A stretch of DNA of 64,000 nt from Coccinella septempunctata (Eukaryota; Arthropoda; Insecta; Coleoptera; Coccinellidae): contig NC_058189.1 in NCBI RefSeq assembly GCF_907165205.1, positions 37,846,270 through 37,910,269 on the forward strand, given 5' to 3'. A program made the translations under genes and the position numbers. This document shows positions 45,555-56,794 of this stretch, piece after piece. Below the pieces are notes generated by a model. The model saw only the letters and a list, made by a program, of their open reading frames with translations. It ran no database searches and was not told the DNA's origin. Each line of letters starts with the position of its first letter. Positions within the stretch are counted from its first letter, which is position 1.

Positions 45555-46530
45555 CATTGCTGTATCCCGTTACCGAGAATAAATTTACAAAAAGACCCAA
45601 AAAAAAAGCTATCGGTGCGAACAGACTTATAATTTCTTACGACTAAATGCGACTGTGTGCCCTCCTGCGACTGAAGAGACTCAACCGTGACCTTCAGATC
45701 CTTCCACACTCATCAACCAGATCTGGCCGTCGCTGTATCCTTCTTGAGTCTCCATTATAACTGTGGACCAATGACCTCCAGTGTGATCTGTCTAATGAGA
45801 GTTGTTCCCAGTTATGATTGGCATTAACTGATTTTAGGAATTGATGCAGTATATAATTAAAACCGCTTATACTGGTTTCCGGGTACCCTCTGTGAATTCG
45901 CCATACAGAGCAGCTGTCTTGGTCTTCAGATTGAGGTCATGATTTTGAAACACTCTTTAGCTTCCAGAATGCCCGTGATGCCGTATTGATACGGTTGTGT
46001 ATTTCCGTGTCTAGGTTAGCCCTAGTATTTATGAAGCTTCCCAAGTATTTGAACTGCTCGACCTGTCCCAGAGTTTCATTCTCCAGGCTGATACCTGTTT
46101 GAAGGCTTTCTGGCGGACTTACCAGGATTTTGGTTTTGTCGATATTGAGTCTAGGGCCTAAAGCTTCGTATATATGTTAATAGGTGTCCAACATTATCAG
46201 TAGATCCTCTGAGCTGCTAGCCATAAGTGCGCAGTCGTCTGCGTATTGAAGTTCCGTGATAAACTCTGAACGGGTTTTGAGGCGCTTCAGGTTAAACAGG
46301 CCTCCATCAATTCTGAATCTTATTCCAACACCTCTTACAGGCATACTCATTACGGCAATTATCGAGACAGCTATGGCGGAAATATTGAACAGTAAAGGCG
46401 CTAATACGCAGCCTTGTTTTATTCCAGAGTTTAAGAAATGGTCATTATGTTGTATTCTAGCGGTGTTGTTGGTATGTAGGCTTTCACACCCTGCTAAGAA
46501 TTTTTCGGGTACTCCAAGGCGTTCCATGAT
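45555..46530 (-). pseudogene. Non-LTR retrotransposon family H, copy 2
   Basis: The frame 46527-46177 encodes MERLGVPEKFLAGCESLHTN, GIKQGCVLAPLLFNISAIAV and ITELQYADDCALMASSSEDL, with the YADD box. Later frames give KTKILVSPPESLQTGI and EQFKYLGSFINTRANLDTEI. The 3' end contains the same LSLDRS-WRSLVHS and GGTAACGGGATAC as the copy at 17050-18690. It is 5'-truncated at the RT thumb/palm border and frameshifted. Confidence 0.8.
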
Positions 46531-47078
46531 TTCCCTGGCTCATACCCGCGGCGTCGCTTGCGTTCTAAAACGCTAGTAAAGAGAAAATTCGAATAATTCG
46601 AGAAAGGCAATGAGCATAAAATCATCAAACCTCACTACGAAAAGTGAAATAGAAAAGTTATAATAATTGTAATCGACAATAAGCATGTAACGAAAGCCCT
46701 CAAGATGAAGACCCCTGAAAACAAACTCCAATTATCGAGAGATTCGCGCAACCTTGATGAAAAAAAACGCTACCATTCCCTATTTCCTACCCAGCAGCTA
46801 TAGGGCTTACGTTATCACGATCCTGACATCCTAGTCCAAATCGAAATGTTCACTTTCTGCTGAGCTGCTCAAACTCTGCGTAATCATTTTTATCTATCTC
46901 TTATAGTTCACCTAGCTTCGGCCATAAAAGCCTGAAACCAACGGTTTCATTCACTACTTGCTTATGAAAAAATTGAGATTTTTCGTCATTTCGTCATTCT
47001 TAGTCAAGACGCTGGAGGGGTTGGTAGAAAGATACATCAGAGATGGTGCTTTAGAGGCGTGCCCACATGCTTACCACG
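46531..47078. other. LanA intron, unassigned
   Basis: No coding similarity or repeat recognised. Confidence 0.45.
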
Positions 47079-47549
47079 CTATCTTCTTTTGTTTTCGAGT
47101 TATAGGTCAAAATTAAAATTTCAACTTTGGTCATTATCTCCGTTTCTGTTTAAGCTAGGATGTTGAGATTAAAACATTATACAGACACTTTTTGGATAGC
47201 AATCCAGTGACGTACTATGATTTTTTCCAACAGGTATATTTGCTGAGCTATAACATAAAGATTTATTTTTAAAGTTTAAAATAAAATGACCTAGAAAGAC
47301 TAAGGGTGAAGTATAATATATTTCTGAAACGGTAAAAAAATGGCGATTCTTTCTAAATCATTTTAAACTACTGTTTTCATAAGAAAAAACACAACTTTAT
47401 GTTATAGCTCAGCAAATGAACCTGTAGGAAAAAAATCATAGTACGCCACTGGATTGCTTTCACAAAAGTGTCTCTATAATGTCTTTATTTCAACATCCAT
47501 AATGACCAAAGTTGAAATCGCACAAATTTAAATTTTGGCCTACAACTCA
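47079..47549. mobile_element. Foldback element family K, copy 2
   Basis: Same arms as 38513-39129 (TTTCTGTTTAAGCTAGGATG and ATCATAGTACGCCACTGG). Its right end runs straight into the retrotransposon fragment at 47550. Confidence 0.75.
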
Positions 47550-47765
47550 AGGTTTGTCGGGTTTACCCCTTCACACCTTCAACCTTGTAGTTACAGAGGT
47601 GACTATGACGACTGGGAACAGGGACAATGGCGTGATAGTAGACTCTTTAAGTGGCACGCGAGGGCTCTCAAGATGGTGGAGGATATCAACGAATCCCTTC
47701 TTCGGGGAAGGGATTCAACCGCGCGGATCTCAGCTTTTACTTCTCCGAATCCAAAAGGGGCTCAA
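47550..47765 (+). pseudogene. Non-LTR retrotransposon fragment beside LanA splice donor
   Basis: The + strand reads GLSGLPLHTFNLVVTEVTMT and SLSGTRGLSRW, a short relative of the ORF at 34250-34440. It ends about 18 bp from the LanA exon at 47783. Confidence 0.65.
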
Positions 47766-47782
47766 ACTAGCAAACATCTTAC

Positions 47783-47950
47783 CTTCCTATTAAGATTTTT
47801 CGCCAATGTTTCCAGACTTTCGAGCTCACTAATTGAACTGTTCAGGTTGATTTGTTTCGGATCCACTTCATCGAATCTAGGTTTGAGTTCATTCACTAAC
47901 TTCCTCATGTTGTCCAATTTTTTCAAAGTGTAGAATCCCTGTTGTGTAGA
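47783..47950 (-). CDS. LanA: LanA exon: coiled-coil domain
   Basis: 168 nt, phase 0 at both ends. Encodes STQQGFYTLKKLDNMRKLVN and then ELESLETLAKNLNRK, with heptad-like hydrophobic spacing. The donor (gtaaga) is followed within about 20 nt by a fragment of a non-LTR retrotransposon. Confidence 0.88.
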
Positions 47951-48066
47951 CTGAAAAGATAAAAGTAACATATTGAATAATTATTATCGCTTAAAGTGGG
48001 AAGGAAGAAGAACAAAAAACTATTTTTGAGTTGAAAATGAAAACGATAAAATGCTCAGATACTCAC

Positions 48067-48293
48067 ATCAAACTCCACAATGACTGGATCGATCAACTGC
48101 TTCAATGCGTCCGTCGTATTTAGAAGTGCGTGGGTGCAGGAATCGCATTCATGACATCCATATTCTGGTACAAAAGCCCATCTATATGGACACTGGTCGC
48201 ACTTCTCGCCCATTACACCAGGCAGACACTCGCATTGTCCAGTCAATGTGTTACATCCAAATCCAACAGAATAATCACTTTTGCATCCACATG
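48067..48293 (-). CDS. LanA: LanA exon: last laminin EGF module and start of coiled coil
   Basis: Begins CGCKSDYSVGFGCNTLTGQC, then CLPGVMGEKCDQCPYRWAFV. After a final CDSCTHALLNTTDALKQL the sequence turns helical, which is the junction between the EGF rod and domain II. A laminin alpha chain makes inter-chain disulfides close to this junction; the CDSCT cysteines are candidates (inference). Confidence 0.92.
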
Positions 48294-48659
48294 CTAAAAA
48301 ATAATTGAAAAATCTTATTGTATTCCTTTCATTTTCTACATAATATTCATATTTGTCGAAAAACTGGGTAGATCTTTGCCTTAAAGCAAAAACACAACAA
48401 CAAAAATATTAAATACTCAGTTTCAAGAGACAATATAATAGAATAAGCATTGAAACAGTTTGGCGGCTTAGAGAAAGCTGATATACAACTCCTGCCTAAC
48501 TTCAAGGATTTCCCAATAAGAAGTTTCATTTGAAAATCCCGCTATTCAGGAACCTGCCAAATTCAGAACTTGACAGGTGACAACTGGACACTAAATTAAT
48601 TCCATTCGAAAATTGAAAATTATTGCATTATTGAGTTCGAAATATGCACGAAAACGCAC

Positions 48660-48930
48660 CAATATGAAACCCCCTCTTAAGACTCCTTAATCTTAGGGTA
48701 CAAAACTTTTTCTTTTGGGTACATTTCGGTACAAAACTAGTAAAAAACTGAAATTAAAAAAAATTGCAATATCAAAAGTGGAGGGTGAGCATGTCTACGG
48801 TCCCCCAAAATTAAAAAAAAAATCATTTTAATTAGGGGTGCAAATTTTTTTTCAACGGTACATTTCGGTACAAAACTTAAGCGTAAAAAAAAAGTGAAAA
48901 ATTCAAATTTGGGGGGCTGGAGACATGAAC
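48660..48930. repeat. Tandem-structured repeat family J, copy 2
   Basis: Shares TACATTTCGGTACAAAACTA, GGGTGAGCATGTCTACGG and the GGGGGGCTGGAGACATG end with the copy at 26740-27260, but has fewer internal units. Confidence 0.7.
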
Positions 48931-49239
48931 CTAATCAAATGAGTTATTTAAAAGTTCATCTCGCTTTTAATAAGATTCTTATATGTTTATGATGGGCTGT
49001 TACATAATACTTGGACAGTACAGTACTTCAGGTCTACATCAGATTATGTGTGCAGATTCATTATGGGCTTCTTTATCCTCACAGACGTTCTCTTCAAGCT
49101 GCGTTAAGGTCAATTCTTTGTGGTACATCCTATCTAACTTCAATTATTATTATTCTTTAGGCCTAGAAACCATGAGCAAAGTCAAGAAAATCCAGGATTC
49201 TGTCCGAGGTATATTTATAAATTGAGGAAATTCGACAGG

Positions 49240-49510
49240 ATGTCACGAACTGCATGAAAATAAATTTCTCGATAAGGCCAGCAGGTTAAAACTGTCAACA
49301 TTAGTTATCTTCCATAAGGCCATAATATCCGCAGCTCCTTCGTATCTCCTCATCTATCTCTGATACATACATAACCTCAACATCAGAAATCGTGGTCTTA
49401 AATCGCCCCGACTTCGTTGAGTTTCTATTGTGCGTATAAGCTGATATTAATCTTTTTCTTTAAAACCTTTCTTGGCTCAGGATTTGAGTGGAAGAAGAAA
49501 GACTATTAAT
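49240..49510 (+). pseudogene. Possible retrotransposon C-terminal remnant
   Basis: Frames give KAIISAAPSYLLIYL and RNRGLKSPRLRRVSIVR, similar in style to the C-terminal end of RT ORFs. Weak. Confidence 0.3.
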
Positions 49511-49537
49511 ACCCACCTCAACACTACCCTGTAAGTT

Positions 49538-50070
49538 TTTTGTTTTTTTTTAATTATATCTCCACAATTAACAATCAGAATAATATTCTTTAAATTAATA
49601 CGTTGACATTATAATGAAATGGCTTGAAGCCGCACTTCAAGTTTCTCTTCAGTGAGAGAAACTCATTATTCCATTAAATCAGCTGGCCAATGTATCTGTA
49701 GTCTTCTTGATAAGGAGTTTGTCAGTCGTGGTTGTAGTAAGATATTTGGGTGGTTTTCCATTCTTGCGTGGTGATTTAGTCTCCTACACTTGATGACTTC
49801 TTCAACATATGGGATGTTTAGGCCTTTATGTAAAGTTTGGTTGGTCACATACCATGGGGCGTTGGCCATCATTCGCAGAATTTTTGATTGAGTTCTTTGG
49901 ATCAGAGCTATGTTGGATTTGCTTGCACATCCCCAGATTTCTATCCCGTATGTCCATATTGGGGTAATGATAGTTTTATACAGCAATATTTTGTTCTCGA
50001 GAGGTAGCTTGGATACCCTGTGAGTATCGCACAAATATTGTTTTGTATTTTTTTTCGATATCATTCGAAA
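49538..50070 (-). pseudogene. 5'-truncated non-LTR retrotransposon, C-terminal end
   Basis: The frame 50064-49666 encodes KLPLENKILLYKTIITPIWT, YGIEIWGCASKSNIALIQRT and QSKILRMMANAPWYVTNQTL, typical of the region after the RT catalytic core in jockey-type ORFs. An A-rich tail is near 49538. The catalytic part is absent. Confidence 0.8.
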
Positions 50071-50185
50071 AAATCTTTAATTTGATACCTCATTACAGTA
50101 GCAGGAAAGTACAGCATTCAACAAAATACGAAAAAATTTGTGGTGAAATTAATAATCGATCGGTATGAACATAAAATAAACTTAC

Positions 50186-50467
50186 AGCTACATCCATCTG
50201 CGGTATAATTCCAGTGTCCTGGTGCGCATCTGTCACAAGTCCTTCCAGTCACGCCAGTTTTACATTGGCATTGACCGGTAACGTCATCACACTGGCTGCT
50301 ATTTGATGCTTCTGCACATAAGCACTCCTGACATCCTTTACCAGATTGGAACCCAAAGTGTTCGTATTTACATCTATCGCACTTTTCTCCCTCAACATTA
50401 GGTTTACAAACACATTCCCCTGTGTAACTATTACAATGATCTGTCCCAAGTTTATCACATATACAAG
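50186..50467 (-). CDS. LanA: LanA exon: two laminin EGF modules
   Basis: The longest single reading frame here is out of phase; the real frame gives CICDKLGTDHCNSYTGECVC, GEKCDRCKYEHFGFQSGKGC, then CLCAEASNSSQCDDVTGQC and TCDRCAPGHWNYTADGCS. Two laminin EGF units are complete. Acceptor aatttcag, donor gtaagt. Confidence 0.92.
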
Positions 50468-50523
50468 CTGAAATTGAAAGATTGTTGAAAATATTGTTCA
50501 GGGTAATATCTTTGAATACTCAC

Positions 50524-50697
50524 ATTGGCAATCCTTCAATTTGACTGCGTCTCCGAAATATCCAGGGGCGCACAATGAACAAGCCTGCCCGGAGGTGTTA
50601 TTGAGACATTTCTTACATTCCCCGCTCACAGTATCACAGGACTGAGGATCACTGGGGTTTATATTGCCAGAGCACTGACAGGGTTTACAATAATCAC
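50524..50697 (-). CDS. LanA: LanA exon: laminin EGF module
   Basis: Encodes DYCKPCQCSGNINPSDPQSC, then a GECKKCLNNTSG segment and CSLCAPGYFGDAVKLKDCQ. Phase 1 in and out (a Gly codon is completed at the 5' edge). The intron upstream of it (50698-56346) is the retrotransposon-rich one. Confidence 0.92.
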
Positions 50698-51269
50698 CTG
50701 AAAAAGTTTCATTAGTCATCACTGAACATTTGCTCAAAACTACTGATATTGGATTTATCAGAGTCATCTGACAGATATTTCTGTTAATTCTTTTGATAAT
50801 TTTTTGATTTTTTTGTTGAGGCGCGGGAGTACGAAAAAGAAATTGAAGCTTGTGAGTACAAGGATACAGTTTAGTGATTTGCCTTTTTATTCGACTTCTT
50901 CTGAGAAATACAACATCCACCTCGATTGAACTTGCACGCAGCTTCGTCTAACATGCATGTCGACCGCAAAATGCTCTGTTCCCTAAGACATAGCCAACTA
51001 GAATTGAACAGGCCGGAAGATTCCAAAATGCGGCGTTGTACATACTACATCAGCGTGTAACAAATATTTCGGCCATTTCGGTTGTCAAGTCAGTAGTTCA
51101 CATTGGAAAGAGTCAAAAGCCTTCGATTTACTCGTTTTTTTATTAGTGCGCAAATCAAAAATAAGTGTTGAAATTACTAGAACGGTGTTCATTATTGAAG
51201 AATTGAATTTGTTGTGACGACATCTAAAAAAATCAACAGGAGCTATATCACACATATGCGCACGTCGGT

Positions 51270-51836
51270 TTGAGTACTAAAGGTATGGATTCGGCAATGC
51301 GTCGGATGCATGCAGTGGCTGCAGAATGTGACTGCTGCGCCTGTGGCATCGACTGCTCATGCGCAACTTCCAAGCAAAAGTTACATTCTGTAGCACTGCA
51401 GCATTTCTCCATGTATCCGACGCACTACCGAAACCGAAACCTTAAGTTCGTATTTATGCAGCAGCTGGTTGCAATAGCAATTATAAATCCCCAAATGACA
51501 GATTACTTACTTAGATTTCGAAAGAGAAAGAGGACATGGCTAAACCTGATTCATAAAGAGAGGAGTTTTGAAATTAACGAAGACTCTGTAGTATATATCG
51601 AACATTTGGTAGATACATGTAATTTGAGAGAGAACTCTTTTCCAACCGTTGTCTTCAATACACCAGGAAAAGTTTCCTTATCAACTGATAATGCATTTCC
51701 TCAAAGTTTTCCAAAAGAACAGTCTTCAATTACCCTTGAAATAACAGATCCAGTAGAAGAAAGAACACAATCAGGTTATACGACAATGTTTACAGCGGCT
51801 GATAGGACAAACGAGATCGGATTGATTCATTTTTAA
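51270..51836 (+). CDS. Unassigned 188-codon open reading frame inside LanA intron
   Basis: Lies on the strand opposite to LanA, within intron 50698-56346. The N-terminal third has a Cys cluster (ECDCCACGIDCSC). A basic stretch (YLLRFRKRKRTWLNLIHKER) and a Ser/Thr/Glu-rich C-terminus follow, with a TAA stop at 51834-51836. I recognise no domain. A diverged repeat starting about 40 nt after the stop is also found at 36180-36380, so it could belong to an unrecognised transposon or be a retrocopy. The start is uncertain (a second in-frame Met follows at codon 6). It may not be a real gene. Confidence 0.35.
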   Translation: MSTKGMDSAMRRMHAVAAECDCCACGIDCSCATSKQKLHSVALQHFSMYPTHYRNRNLKFVFMQQLVAIAIINPQMTDYLLRFRKRKRTWLNLIHKERSFEINEDSVVYIEHLVDTCNLRENSFPTVVFNTPGKVSLSTDNAFPQSFPKEQSSITLEITDPVEERTQSGYTTMFTAADRTNEIGLIHF

Positions 51837-52094
51837 GTGAATACTTCTTTGGGCTCGCTCGGACATGGAAGTGAATCAAGATTTATTCAAATCTGCGCTA
51901 CGGCCGAATGAAATTAAATAATGGAGAGAGTCGACTTAGAAGGTGTAGAAGGGGGTGAGTAGTGGGATCTTGATCTTGCTGGTACGCTACAGCTTCGGAC
52001 TCTTCGGAGTTTAGTACGGACAAAAGGTAAAGAAAGCAGCGATAGTTATTGGAGGATTGGCCAAGTGTGTATGTAGTTTCAGAATAAAGTAAGA

Positions 52095-52540
52095 TATTCA
52101 TATGTTAGGAACAAACAAATCTACAAGGACTTGGAATGGGAACCAGTTACAGAATTTATGAAGAGAAAGGCGGAAAGGATATTCGACAAAGCCAAACAAC
52201 ATCCAAATGAGGAACTACGAAGATTAGTCGACTACGATCCAACGGAAGAAGCTAGAAGGTCAAGAACCTACCACCGAAGACCGAGAGATCAGTTAAGGAT
52301 TTAAATGTAACCAAAGAAGAGCTTAACCTATAAAAGCTATAGGCAGCAAACAACTATCAACACGACTATGATCGTGTGAGAGTCCAGAAACCATAATAGT
52401 CAACTGGTTAATAGGCAAAATGCCCGGAACCTATGAAGAAGCAGTTAAGGGTTTTTAGTGGGTCTCGAGCTCAGAGAGTGAGAATCCCCACACTGTTCCC
52501 CCTCAGCAGAGGGTGTAATAATAATAATAATAACTGTCAT
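52095..52540 (+). pseudogene. Non-LTR retrotransposon C-terminal fragment with (TAA)n tail
   Basis: YVRNKQIYKDLEWEPVTEFM and KAERIFDKAKQHPNEELRRL, then RRPRDQLRI and a stop, match the C-terminus of jockey-type RT ORFs. A 3' UTR of about 220 nt ends in (TAA)n at about 52519-52538, where it meets the element below. Confidence 0.7.
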
Positions 52541-54702
52541 TTATTGACCACAGTCAAAGGCCATCGACCAAAGTCCTTCAGCCTTGTACATTTAGATACA
52601 TCGATGTAGCAAAAAAAAAAAAAAGGTTAGACTATTATATACTAAATTGGGTTAATTTTTTTTTTATTGATCTACATAGCCATGGACGTGAGACTGTCCA
52701 TGATTGTTTGGTCTGGAAATTTTCTGAGTGGGTTGCTCGCTGTATCTCTGTGGAACATGCCATATATATCCTCCAGTTCTTTGACCCGGTTGAAAAATCT
52801 GCCATTTAAAATTTTCAGTCGTTCTATTATTGGCTGTATTTTGGTCTTTCTGTAGAGTAGTTCATTGGATGGATTGTGTAATTTATTGAGGGGGTGTCTC
52901 ATTCGTGTTATTGTTCTCAGAGATGTTCTCTCCCCTACCTCTAGATTTTTTAATACCGAATTTGTGGCATTTGCATATAATGTATGCCCGTACTCCAGAA
53001 TTGGTCTGCAAACTGTTTTGTATATTTTTGTGGCATTTTCAATGCTTAATCCTTCGTTCTTGTAGGTGAGACATTTGAAGTGTTTCGCTCTTGCAATTGT
53101 TTTTTTCTTGGAGAGGTTTGATTGAAGCTTCATATTTAGTTTACCGTCGATTTGTATGCCAAGGTACTTTATTGACGGAGACGGAGTTATATTTCTACTG
53201 TCTATCTGAACTAGAGGAGAACTTGGTCTGATCTTGTGGTTGAAGATTATGAATTTAGATTTTTCAGGGTTGGGATGTAGCCTCCATTTGTAAAACCAGG
53301 TTATCAATCTGTCCATGTAAAGTTGTAATGCCTTTATGCACTTAGCTACGGTTTTTCCATGCGAGATTATAATGGTGTCATCGGCATATTGCAGGAGATA
53401 CTGATCTTTGCTATTGTTCTCAGGTATGTCATAGCAGAAAATATTAAAGAGCAAAGGGGAAAGGGGTGAACCCTGTGGTGTACCCTGTTCTGGTGAGAAT
53501 GAGGTGGATGTTGTCTCATTGATTTTTACACAGAGTTTCCTTTCTTCCAGAAAACTTTTCACCATTTTTATTAAATAGTTCGGAGTGTTGAGTTTGTGTA
53601 ACTTAAAAAGTAGGCCCTTATGCCACACGCTGTCGAAAGCCTTGTTGATGTCCAAACTAACAGCAGCTGTCTGTTTCCGGGTTCTTTGGGCGTTTTGTGT
53701 GTTGGATACAAATATAGTAAGAGGATGAATTGTTGACTTTTTTGAGCGGAATCCAAATTGGCTCTTTGGGATAGCGTTCTTAATTTTCTCTTCCAGTCTT
53801 CTTTTAATTATTTTTTCAAGAAGTTTTCCCAATACAGGCAGCAGTGTTATGGGTCTATAATTTTGTATTTTATGATGGTCTGTACCGTGTTTGGCAATGG
53901 TGATTATGGTGCCCTTTTTCCATATTTCTGGGAATACTCCGGACCTCAAACAGTATTCATACATCTGAATAATTTTGGCATGTATTTCCTTGTCTAATTT
54001 CCTTACAATACTCCATGGAACATTGTCTGATCCTGGGGCACTGTTCTTACTTTTGGAAAGGACATCGTAGTATTCCTCTTCCAAAATATTGACATTTTCA
54101 TTTTGGTGGGTACTGTCAGCATTCCTGAAAAAACCTTCATACCAAGTGTTTACTTTGGTTTCTTGACTGTAGTCATATTTGATATTTCCATCATATTGGA
54201 ATGCACCTCTGAAGTAGGCAGCAAACTGTTCTACCTTCTCTTTGTTTGACCTATATTCTTTGTTGTTATCTTTGAGCGTAGGGATCTTATGCAATTGTTT
54301 GTATTTCGAGAGTTTGTTAACCTCTTGATAAAATGTTTTTCCCTTTGTTTCGTTAATTTTGTTGCATGCGTTTATCCAAGTGTGTTGTCTGTATTGTTGG
54401 ACCATGATATGAATGCTTTTGTTGATTTCATTGATGTTTCTTTTAAATTCAGGCTGGGGTTGAATCAGGTATTCTCTGTACATTTTTCTTTTCAGTTTTA
54501 TCAGGTTTATAATATATGGTGGGAGTTCGTGAAGTACCGTATGATAATTGGCTATGGGAGTATTTTTTTTTATGCTATTTGATAGGGTGTTGTTGAAGAG
54601 GGTGTGTTCGTCTGTTTTGCAGATTTTCCCCCTGCTACACCAAAAAAAAAAGATATTCACTCGTTGTGTGAGTATGATAATAATAATAATAATAATCTTC
54701 AT
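52530..54702 (-). mobile_element. Non-LTR retrotransposon with intact 676-codon RT frame
   Basis: The ORF 54702-52672 is uninterrupted. Its first 9 or so residues (Ile run) come from a (TAA)n tract and are not ancestral. Motifs in order: APGSDNVPWSIVRKL, NYRPITLLPVLGKLLEKIIK, SQFGFRSKKST, SLDINKAFDSVW at about residue 350, QGTPQGSPLSPLLFNIF at about 405 and LLQYADDTIII at about 439-442, then the C-terminal region with ICRPILEYGH-like VCRPILEYGHTLYA. All three catalytic Asp of RT are present. No endonuclease domain precedes it, so it is 5'-truncated and cannot move alone. The 3' UTR ends in AATAAATGACAG followed by (TTA)n. Confidence 0.9.
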
Positions 54703-54719
54703 TCATCTCCTAAAACATT

Positions 54720-55490
54720 CGAAATTTAAGTCCAAAAAATACACAGAAAAAAACCCAAGTGAACAATAAAAATCAATATCAAGTTACAAAGTATCATTCA
54801 GGTATTCATTCAGACTATAATAGCCTTTCCCACATAACAGAGATTTACAGCGGGTTTCATAAAACTTTGATTGTCCGATCAACGATTTCACAGTCACTCG
54901 ATTTCTAAAACTAAATCACTGAAACTTTTTCATTTCTGAATATATAGAAGAAGTAGCAATTAAGAATTATTAAATGGACTTATGAACGTCATTATTTGAT
55001 ACGAGAATGATATTCTGAATAATCATGATTGTATTATCGATTGAAAACAAATTGACGTCTGTTCGTCAATCAAGGGTTGATTCCCCGATCAAGCTTTATG
55101 AAACCCGAGGTTAGTTTTCCTCTTGAATGGGACAAAATTATTCATAGCCTTCAAACATTCAGGTAATTTATTGTATAGTCAATACCGAAGATCAAGCGCA
55201 AGACCCTCTTTTGAAAAAAAAAACAAAGATTCTGTTGACATCAGTGGAATTATCCACAATAAAATATTGTACGATATATGGCTGTGAACCAACCAGTAGT
55301 ACAAATTGAGAAAACATTCAGTTGAAAAACAATTTTTATCTCGGTATATTTCATAATGGGATGAATTCAATTTCTTACTCAATATGTCTATGTGATGGCT
55401 CCACCTACGATATTCGTCAATGTATATACCTAAGAACTTTATATATTCTTCAGATTTTATTGAAGTATTTGAAAAGGTGATGCTCAAAGT
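54720..55490 (-). pseudogene. Non-LTR retrotransposon C-terminus, interrupted by MITE B
   Basis: YIKFLGIYIDEYRRWSHHID and LYYWLVHSHISYNILLW come before the insertion; LLCGKGYYSLNEYLND-like sequence comes after it, followed by a 3' UTR and (ATT)n tail. The two parts align with one RT ORF once 54851-55107 is removed. Confidence 0.75.
54851..55107. mobile_element. MITE family B, uninterrupted copy
   Basis: 257 bp with inverted ends CGGGTTTCATAAAACTTTGA and the near-complement at right. It provides the empty site for MITE C in the copy at 8549-9033. Confidence 0.8.
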
Positions 55491-56346
55491 GTCATGCCCA
55501 ATGTTTTTGTTAGATCCCTTGAGAATTGAGTTTCCTTGAAATCCGGGGTTGTTAATAGTGGAACTAAATACTACAGCTACCTACTCGTGTTGACTTATTT
55601 TCGGTGAAATATTATGAAACACAGATAAATATTCGCACTTCGAAGGTAATAACAACAACATCTAATCCTCCGGCCTGTTTAATTCTGGAAGGCTGAAACT
55701 AAGAGCATCGAGCACATGGATGCTTGCATCTATCTTTATTCTGGGAGGTAGATGGTGCTGGGGTATTGCAAATACGTGACGGTTTCCATCGGAGTAGGAG
55801 TTGTGTCGCTCTGGTGAGGTCAAATAAGACCGAATCAATTGTCAGAATGCACCATTCTTTGATGAAATAGTCGATCACTGAATTAAAGTTTTCCCTCGAG
55901 AAATATCGAGTTATAATTACATACCTCCCTATTTATTCGAAAACATATTTCTAGATCAAGACCGAAATAAGGCGTCAAAATAAGTTAGAATGATATCTAG
56001 TTCTTTCTATTTAGCTCCTTAAGTATTCCTACAGTTCCTACAGTGCATGAAGGTAGGTAAGGTATATTTTAATCTGCCGTACCTGGCTTTTAATATTGCC
56101 GATAAAGAAGCGAGGAAATTATTCTAACCATGACATTTGTTGATGTTTATATCGACCGATTCTATGCTTCTGAATTGAAAATTACGGCCTATACGTTATC
56201 AATAACAATAATTAATTGGTTCAATAGTTACGGTCCGTTCAATATAGTGATGATTTAGCTTATGATATAAAAGTATATTCGTAATATTCTGATATTGAAA
56301 AGGCAGAACAAAGAATGTATTCTTCTCTTCTCATAAATAACTTTAC
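55491..56346. other. LanA intron, unassigned
   Basis: A block near 55660-55690 (CTCCGGCCTGTTTAATTC) is found in inverse at about 50990-51025. Nothing else recognised. Confidence 0.4.
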
Positions 56347-56471
56347 CCAATATTCCAGGCTTTCCGTAATAACCAGAGGCACAAGCATCACATTTAGCCC
56401 CTATGTAGCCCTCAATACATTCGCAGCTTATTTTTTCTCCATCTGAACTGACGTCGCAGGCTGTAGCGAAG
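56347..56471 (-). CDS. LanA: LanA exon: laminin EGF module
   Basis: Encodes FATACDVSSDGEKISCECIE and continues GYIGAKCDACASGYYGKPGILG. The GAKCDACASGYYG motif is the diagnostic end of a laminin EGF module. Acceptor ttttatag, donor gtaaag. Confidence 0.92.
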
Positions 56472-56533
56472 CTATAAAACAATTAAGTATAATCATTTTT
56501 GGAATAAATGAATACCAATAATAGTGAACTCAC

Positions 56534-56661
56534 TTATTGCTAGCGATAGGTAATGGACATGCACAGATAAGACAATCTGTTGGTGTGCCACCTTTCGCGT
56601 TGCCGTGGTACCCTACTTCGCATTTTTCGCAGTGGTCGCCTACTGTGTGATGAGTACAGTT
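56534..56661 (-). CDS. LanA: LanA exon: laminin EGF module
   Basis: A 128-nt exon encoding NCTHHTVGDHCEKCEVGYHG and then a CxxCxCPLPIASNN segment. CACPLP is the start of the next EGF module typical of laminin alpha. Acceptor atatttcag and donor gtgagt; two bases (aa) carry over to make Asn with the next exon. Confidence 0.92.
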
Positions 56662-56794
56662 CTGAAATATAAGTTAAATTGGTTAATTTTTGAAAGAACC
56701 TGTACTTGTCAAATGGGATATAGAGTATACGACCAGGCATACCTGGCAGATATGTATCGGGTTTTCCAATAAGGACTTGACAACTTTTTTTCAA

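Noticed and set aside
50249..50458. A 69-codon - strand frame with no cysteines
   Set aside because: A shadow of the LanA EGF exon; the in-phase frame gives two laminin EGF modules.
54675..54702. The Ile run as a natural N-terminus of the RT protein
   Set aside because: It is translated from a (TAA)n microsatellite tail of a neighbouring element; the real ORF starts further upstream in a full-length element.
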